From Rhexocercosporidium sp. MPI-PUGE-AT-0058 (taxonomy: Eukaryota > Ascomycota > Leotiomycetes > Helotiales), in the NCBI GenBank assembly GCA_020746875.1, contig JAGTJL010000045.1, positions 1 through 64,000 on the forward strand: a stretch of DNA of 64,000 nucleotides, given 5' to 3'. Below, piece by piece: positions 60,126-64,000 of the stretch. Position 1 is the first letter of the stretch, and the number at the start of each line of letters is the position of its first letter. The position numbers and the translations under genes were made by a program. The notes beneath the pieces are model-generated. The model was not told the DNA's origin. It worked only from the letters and a program-made list of their open reading frames with translations, and ran no database searches.

Positions 60126-60868
60126 CAGTGTGAAAAATGATTTGATTTGATTTAATTAATAGCTATTAATAATATTTAAATCAAGCAAAATCTTAATTAA
60201 TCAAAATCAAATCAAATCAAATCAAATTAATCAAGTATTAATTGATTAATTTGACTAATATAAGAGCCGCATCCTAATTAGGACTAGATTTTAAAACTAA
60301 GCTTAAAGAAGATTAGTATATATTAATAATAGAATCAATTAAAGTCTAACAGTCTCGGTTAATCTAGAGAGCCTCGCTTAACCCTAAATAAAGTAAGAAA
60401 CATATTTTATTTAATTTATAACACTTAATTAGTAATTAATATTAGATTAGTAAGCCTTATTAATAACCTAGTAATAATATAGTCGTTTTAAGATCGAAAA
60501 GCAAAAGGTTTTATTAATAGAAAGCCTATTTATAAGTAAGTGTTTGTATTTGTCAGTAAATTCTAAATACTAATTTAAAGAATTCAACAGGTTTTTACTT
60601 GTTATTTATTTAATCAAGTAGTTTATAAGTTGATTATTCTTTAAATTCATTCATTATTTATTAAAATACTCGCTAATTTAAGCTATTCTTATATTATATA
60701 TAAATATCGAAAGAAAAAAGTCATTAATCAAATTAATTTAGATCAATCTAGATTAATTAATCAAAATCAAATCAAATCAAGTAAAATTTCGATTAATCAA
60801 AATCAAATCAAATCAAATCAAATTAATCAAATATTAATTGATTTATATGATTAATTTTGCTCACACTG
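60126..60868. mobile_element. hAT-type MITE, copy 2, inside the PKS AT domain
   Basis: 743 bp, A+T-rich, same family as 51629-52335 over its whole length; most of the length difference is a segment near 60731-60766 absent from copy 1. The ends are CAGTGTGA..TCACACTG. The target duplication CTCGCAGC is perfect (60118-60125 and 60869-60876). Insertion plus duplication adds 751 bp, which is not a multiple of three, and the element's first bases give a stop within four codons (S-Q-C-E-K-stop). Intact duplications point to a recent event. Confidence 0.95.
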
Positions 60869-63800
60869 CTCGCAGCCAAGTCAAGCCGCACTTAAGACAA
60901 GGCGTCATCATCGGATGTGAAAATAGTCCGTCCTCGATCACGCTGAGTGGTGATTCGGACATAGTGCAGGAAGTCATGGAGAGTATACGTGAACAATACC
61001 CGGAAGCCCTAGTGAGAAAGTTGCGTGTCGATTGCGCATACCACTCTCACCATATGAAGCCCGTCTCGTCGACTTATGCAGAGCTCTTGTCTTGGATCTC
61101 AGCAAAGCCCCCGAGCATCCCGTTTTACTCTTCTGTGACAGGCGAGAAAGTGGATGCAGCTGCACTGGACGCTTCGTACTGGGTCTCAAACTTGCTTTCC
61201 CCTGTTCTGTTCCATCCGGCGGTATCTCGATTGTTGGGTGACCTCCCGGATGCTGTGCTCGTGGAGGTTGGGCCTCACTCAGCACTCGCTGGTCCTTTAC
61301 GGCAGACAATGAAGGCCACCAATTCTGCAAAGGCAGAGTATGTTGGCACGCTTCTGAGAGACAAGAATGCTTCTGCTGCGATGTTGAGCAGCATGGGTAG
61401 CCTCTTCCAGCGCGGCGTTCACGTATGCTTTGAAAGTGTGGTGCCAAAGGGCAATGTCTTGACGGATTTGCCAAGGTATGCCTGGCACAGACAAGGCCCT
61501 TACTGGACCGAAAGTCGTCTCTCTCAAGGTTGGAGGCAGCGAGAGTTTCCCAGGCATGACATTCTTGGGGCGCGTGTTGTGGAAGCTTCCGAGTACGACC
61601 CGACCTGGAGGTGTTTACTGTCACTCGACGATGTGCCATGGATCCGTGATCATGACATCTCGCACGATCTTGTCTTTCCTGGAGCTGGGTATGTGGCTAT
61701 GGCAGGTGAGGCTATACGCCAGCTGACCGGGGAAATCGATTTCACCGTGCGTGAAGTGACCATTAGCAATGCTCTGGTTTTGCTGGAAGGTGCAACGACC
61801 GAGGTAATTACTCACCTCAAACCAGTTCGCTTGACTACTACTCTGGACTCGACCTGGTACGATTTTGACATTGCTTCTTACAACAGTAGCAGCGGTCGGT
61901 GGATCAAGCACGCTGTCGGTCAGGTGCGAGGTGGGTGTAGTTACGAAATCAACTCACCACAGATTGCTCCTGAGCAGCGCGTGGTTGGATCGCCAAAATG
62001 GTACTCGGTCATGAAGAGATTCGGACTAAACTATGGCCCACGCTTTCAGGGCATGAGAGATATCACGGCCGGGATCTCAAAGCGGCGGGCGACGGCATAC
62101 ATCGACAACATATCCGGGGACTCGGAAAGCTTTTACACGATGCACCCATGCACTATTGACTTTGCCTTCCAGCTCTTTAGTGTCGCAGCTTTCAAGGGCT
62201 TGTCTCGTCTCTTCACGCAACTCTCGGTACCGACCTATATTGGAGAACTTTACATCCGGCCATCTGCCACGGAGATCTTCATTGAAGCCGATGCCGAAGT
62301 CACCCCCAGAGGTGCATTCTTTGGCGACGCCGTTGGCGTTTCATCAGATGGGTCCACTGTGTTTAGGTTGAAAAGCCTTAAGCTGTCACCCTTGACAGAT
62401 GCGAGTGACGTCCGCGGCAATGATCCACACGCCGCTGTCGAAATGGTGTGGAAGCCAGATATCAACCAGCTAAATCCTGCAAACTTGATGCATGTGACGA
62501 AACACTCAGAAAATCAAGGCCTGATTGTGGAGAGAATGGCATTGGCGTGCATGATAGAATCGAGCCTTCTCCTGGCGGAACTAGACATCAACGACGAGTT
62601 CCTCCTGAAGTTTCGCGCCTGGCTGTACAAGGTGTACCAGGCTACACTGAAGGGTGACTATGCTCCCGTCGAAGATGACAGCTATATCGCAGCGATGTCT
62701 TCGGCCGATCGGCGGTCGCTGATCGAGAGCTTGCACTAAGAAAGCTTGCAAACCGATGCGTGGCCAATTTCAACAGCCGTGTACAGGATCTTCCACGCCA
62801 TCGAAGGCATCGTTGCTGGCACCACCGAGGCACTCCAAGTACTGCTCGAAGACGACCTTTTAGCCCGCGTATACGATTTCGGGAGACTGTCCAACTTCAA
62901 TGACTTCTTCACCCTGGTTGCACACCAGAAGCCGGATCTCAGAATCCTTGAAGTGGGTGCGGGAACAGGCGGTACTACGGCTGAGGTCCTGCCAGCATTG
63001 TCGAGCTTGAAGCCTTACGATGATCGTAATTATCTGTCGTACACTTTCACGGACGTGTCACCGGGCTTCTTTGGGAGCGCGAAGGAGAGATTCAAAGACC
63101 ACGACGCTGTCTAGTACCGGGTGTTGGATATTTCAAAAGATCCTCTCGATCAGGGTTTTGCGGAGGGTAGTTTCGATCTTATCATCGCTTCAAACGTAGG
63201 CTGCTTCCTGGAAACCTGGAGTTCATTTGTCACTGGCTAATTACTACACAGGTTCTACACGCGACACCTGACCTTGTACAGACTCTGATTAACTGTCGAA
63301 AACTTCTTACTGCTGAAGGATGGCTTTTCCTCCAAGAACTCTCGCCACCGACGAAGTGGATCAATTATGTTATGGGGGTTTTGCCTGGGCGGTGGCTTGG
63401 TGAGAGTGACGGTCGAGCAGAAGTGAGTCATTTTCGCCTTCACATACCCCAATTGAGTTGCTAGGCTATCGTTTGAGCCGAGATGAAAGTTTTATGAAGC
63501 TAAATCTTTACTCACAGGAACCATATCTGTCTCCACAGTGGGAGCCGTACCTGCGTGCTGCCGGCTTCGATGGTGTGCAATCAGTTCATCATGACGAACA
63601 GTTCAATGCGACCATGGTATCCAGACCTATAATGGCAGCAGCTGCAAAGAGGGTGACTATTCTTGCCAAAGACCTGGCAGCGAACTACGTTGACGAGATC
63701 GTTTCTCGGCTACAATCGGAAGGATATCAAATCGATCGCCGTGCGTGGGGCGAAAACTGTCCAGCAGGACAAGACATTGTTGCTCTTCTCGATATCGACG

Positions 63801-64000
63801 CTCCATTCGTGCACAATATTGACGAAGCCCAATATTCTCAATTCAAAGATTTCTTATTGGCAAGCAAAGAAGCCCGGAACGGGATCCTGTGGATAACCGG
63901 CAGTGCGCAGAACAATTGCTCAGATCCACGCTACGGCATGTTCCTCGGGTTTGCCAGAACATTGAGGACGGAGCTCGAAGTCAATCTGGGCACGTTGGAA

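Larger units (their letters stand above)
57451..64000 (+). pseudogene. Highly reducing polyketide synthase (KS-AT-DH-MT...), disrupted; 3' end off window
   Basis: Exons by GT..AG and frame: 57451-58010, 58069-58258, 58328-58446, 58512-58659, 58746-59954, 60009-60125, [MITE], 60877-63195, 63252-63422, 63518-64000+. The start could be 57451, 57529 or 57571. After an Asn-Gly-rich N-terminus comes KS (P-I-A-I-I-G-C-G-M-R-L-P; active Cys 58531 in R-T-A-C-S-S-S; E-C-H-G-T-G-T; N-L-G-H-S). AT has G-H-S-S-G-E (Ser 59931) and Y-H-S-H-H-M. DH has His 61651 and D-F-A-F-Q. The methyltransferase has L-E-V-G-A-G-T-G-G-T (about 62950). ER, KR and ACP lie beyond the window. The AT is split by a MITE after 60125; removing it and one target copy restores the frame exactly. 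TAA at 62737 and TAG at 63112 also interrupt the frame. Confidence 0.93.

Noticed and set aside
52940..60868. The full hAT element as the direct parent of the two MITEs
   Set aside because: Both belong to the hAT superfamily, but their ends (CAGGCTGGCC versus CAGTGTGA) and subterminal repeats differ.
60974..61639. Minus-strand 221-codon frame over the PKS AT-DH region
   Set aside because: Long only because of the codon use of the opposite strand; the plus strand encodes clear AT and DH motifs.

Overview
The window is from a filamentous ascomycete (Pezizomycotina-type) genome. The evidence is short GT..AG introns of about 50-95 bp in several genes, fungal-specific families (DUF3632, a PaxU/DUF829-type hydrolase, a highly reducing polyketide synthase), and repeat-induced point mutation (RIP). 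RIP shows as extreme A+T bias and transposon reading frames whose stops sit where CAA/CAG or TGG codons would be expected. No rRNA, tRNA or CRISPR array was seen. The composition changes sharply near 40.1 kb.

Positions 1 to about 40.1 kb are a RIP-degraded nest of LTR retrotransposons. A minus-strand Gypsy element (A, 1-21390, running off the left edge) is interrupted by a Copia element (1613-9603, TSD GTAAT) and by a plus-strand Gypsy chromovirus (B, 13248-19714, TSD AGTAT). A truncated minus-strand Gypsy (C, about 22.38-25.98 kb) follows. Then comes a second, full-length copy of element A on the plus strand (A', 26822-39220). A' still has both sites uninterrupted, so it acts as an internal empty-site control for both insertions. 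A' also carries a decayed second reading frame of about 4.4 kb between pol and the 3' LTR, with a recurring Asn-Pro-Gly-Ser motif; I do not recognise its family. A RIP-mutated EF-hand gene fragment lies at the edge of this block (39299-39990).

From 40.1 to 45.2 kb composition is closer to normal but the genes are broken: a Myb/SANT-like pseudogene (41201-41982), then a Tc1/mariner element (42528-44145) with perfect 43-bp inverted repeats and a full-length transposase frame carrying seven nonsense codons.

From 45.2 kb to the right edge is gene-containing DNA: an intact DUF3632 gene (minus), an intact MFS drug-type transporter (minus, one intron), and, divergent from it, a multi-exon cytochrome P450 that appears to lack its I-helix. 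A hAT-type MITE (51629-52335) follows, then a RIP-mutated autonomous-type hAT element (52940-55943) inserted 77 bp before the start of a DUF829 alpha/beta-hydrolase (56029-56880). Last is a highly reducing PKS (57451 to beyond 64000; KS-AT-DH-MT visible). A second copy of the same MITE (60126-60868, TSD CTCGCAGC) splits the PKS AT domain, and it also has two further in-frame stops in and before the methyltransferase domain.

Taken together, transporter, P450, hydrolase and PKS look like one side of a secondary-metabolite cluster next to heterochromatin that transposons are dismantling. The transporter and hydrolase still read intact, while the P450 and PKS do not.
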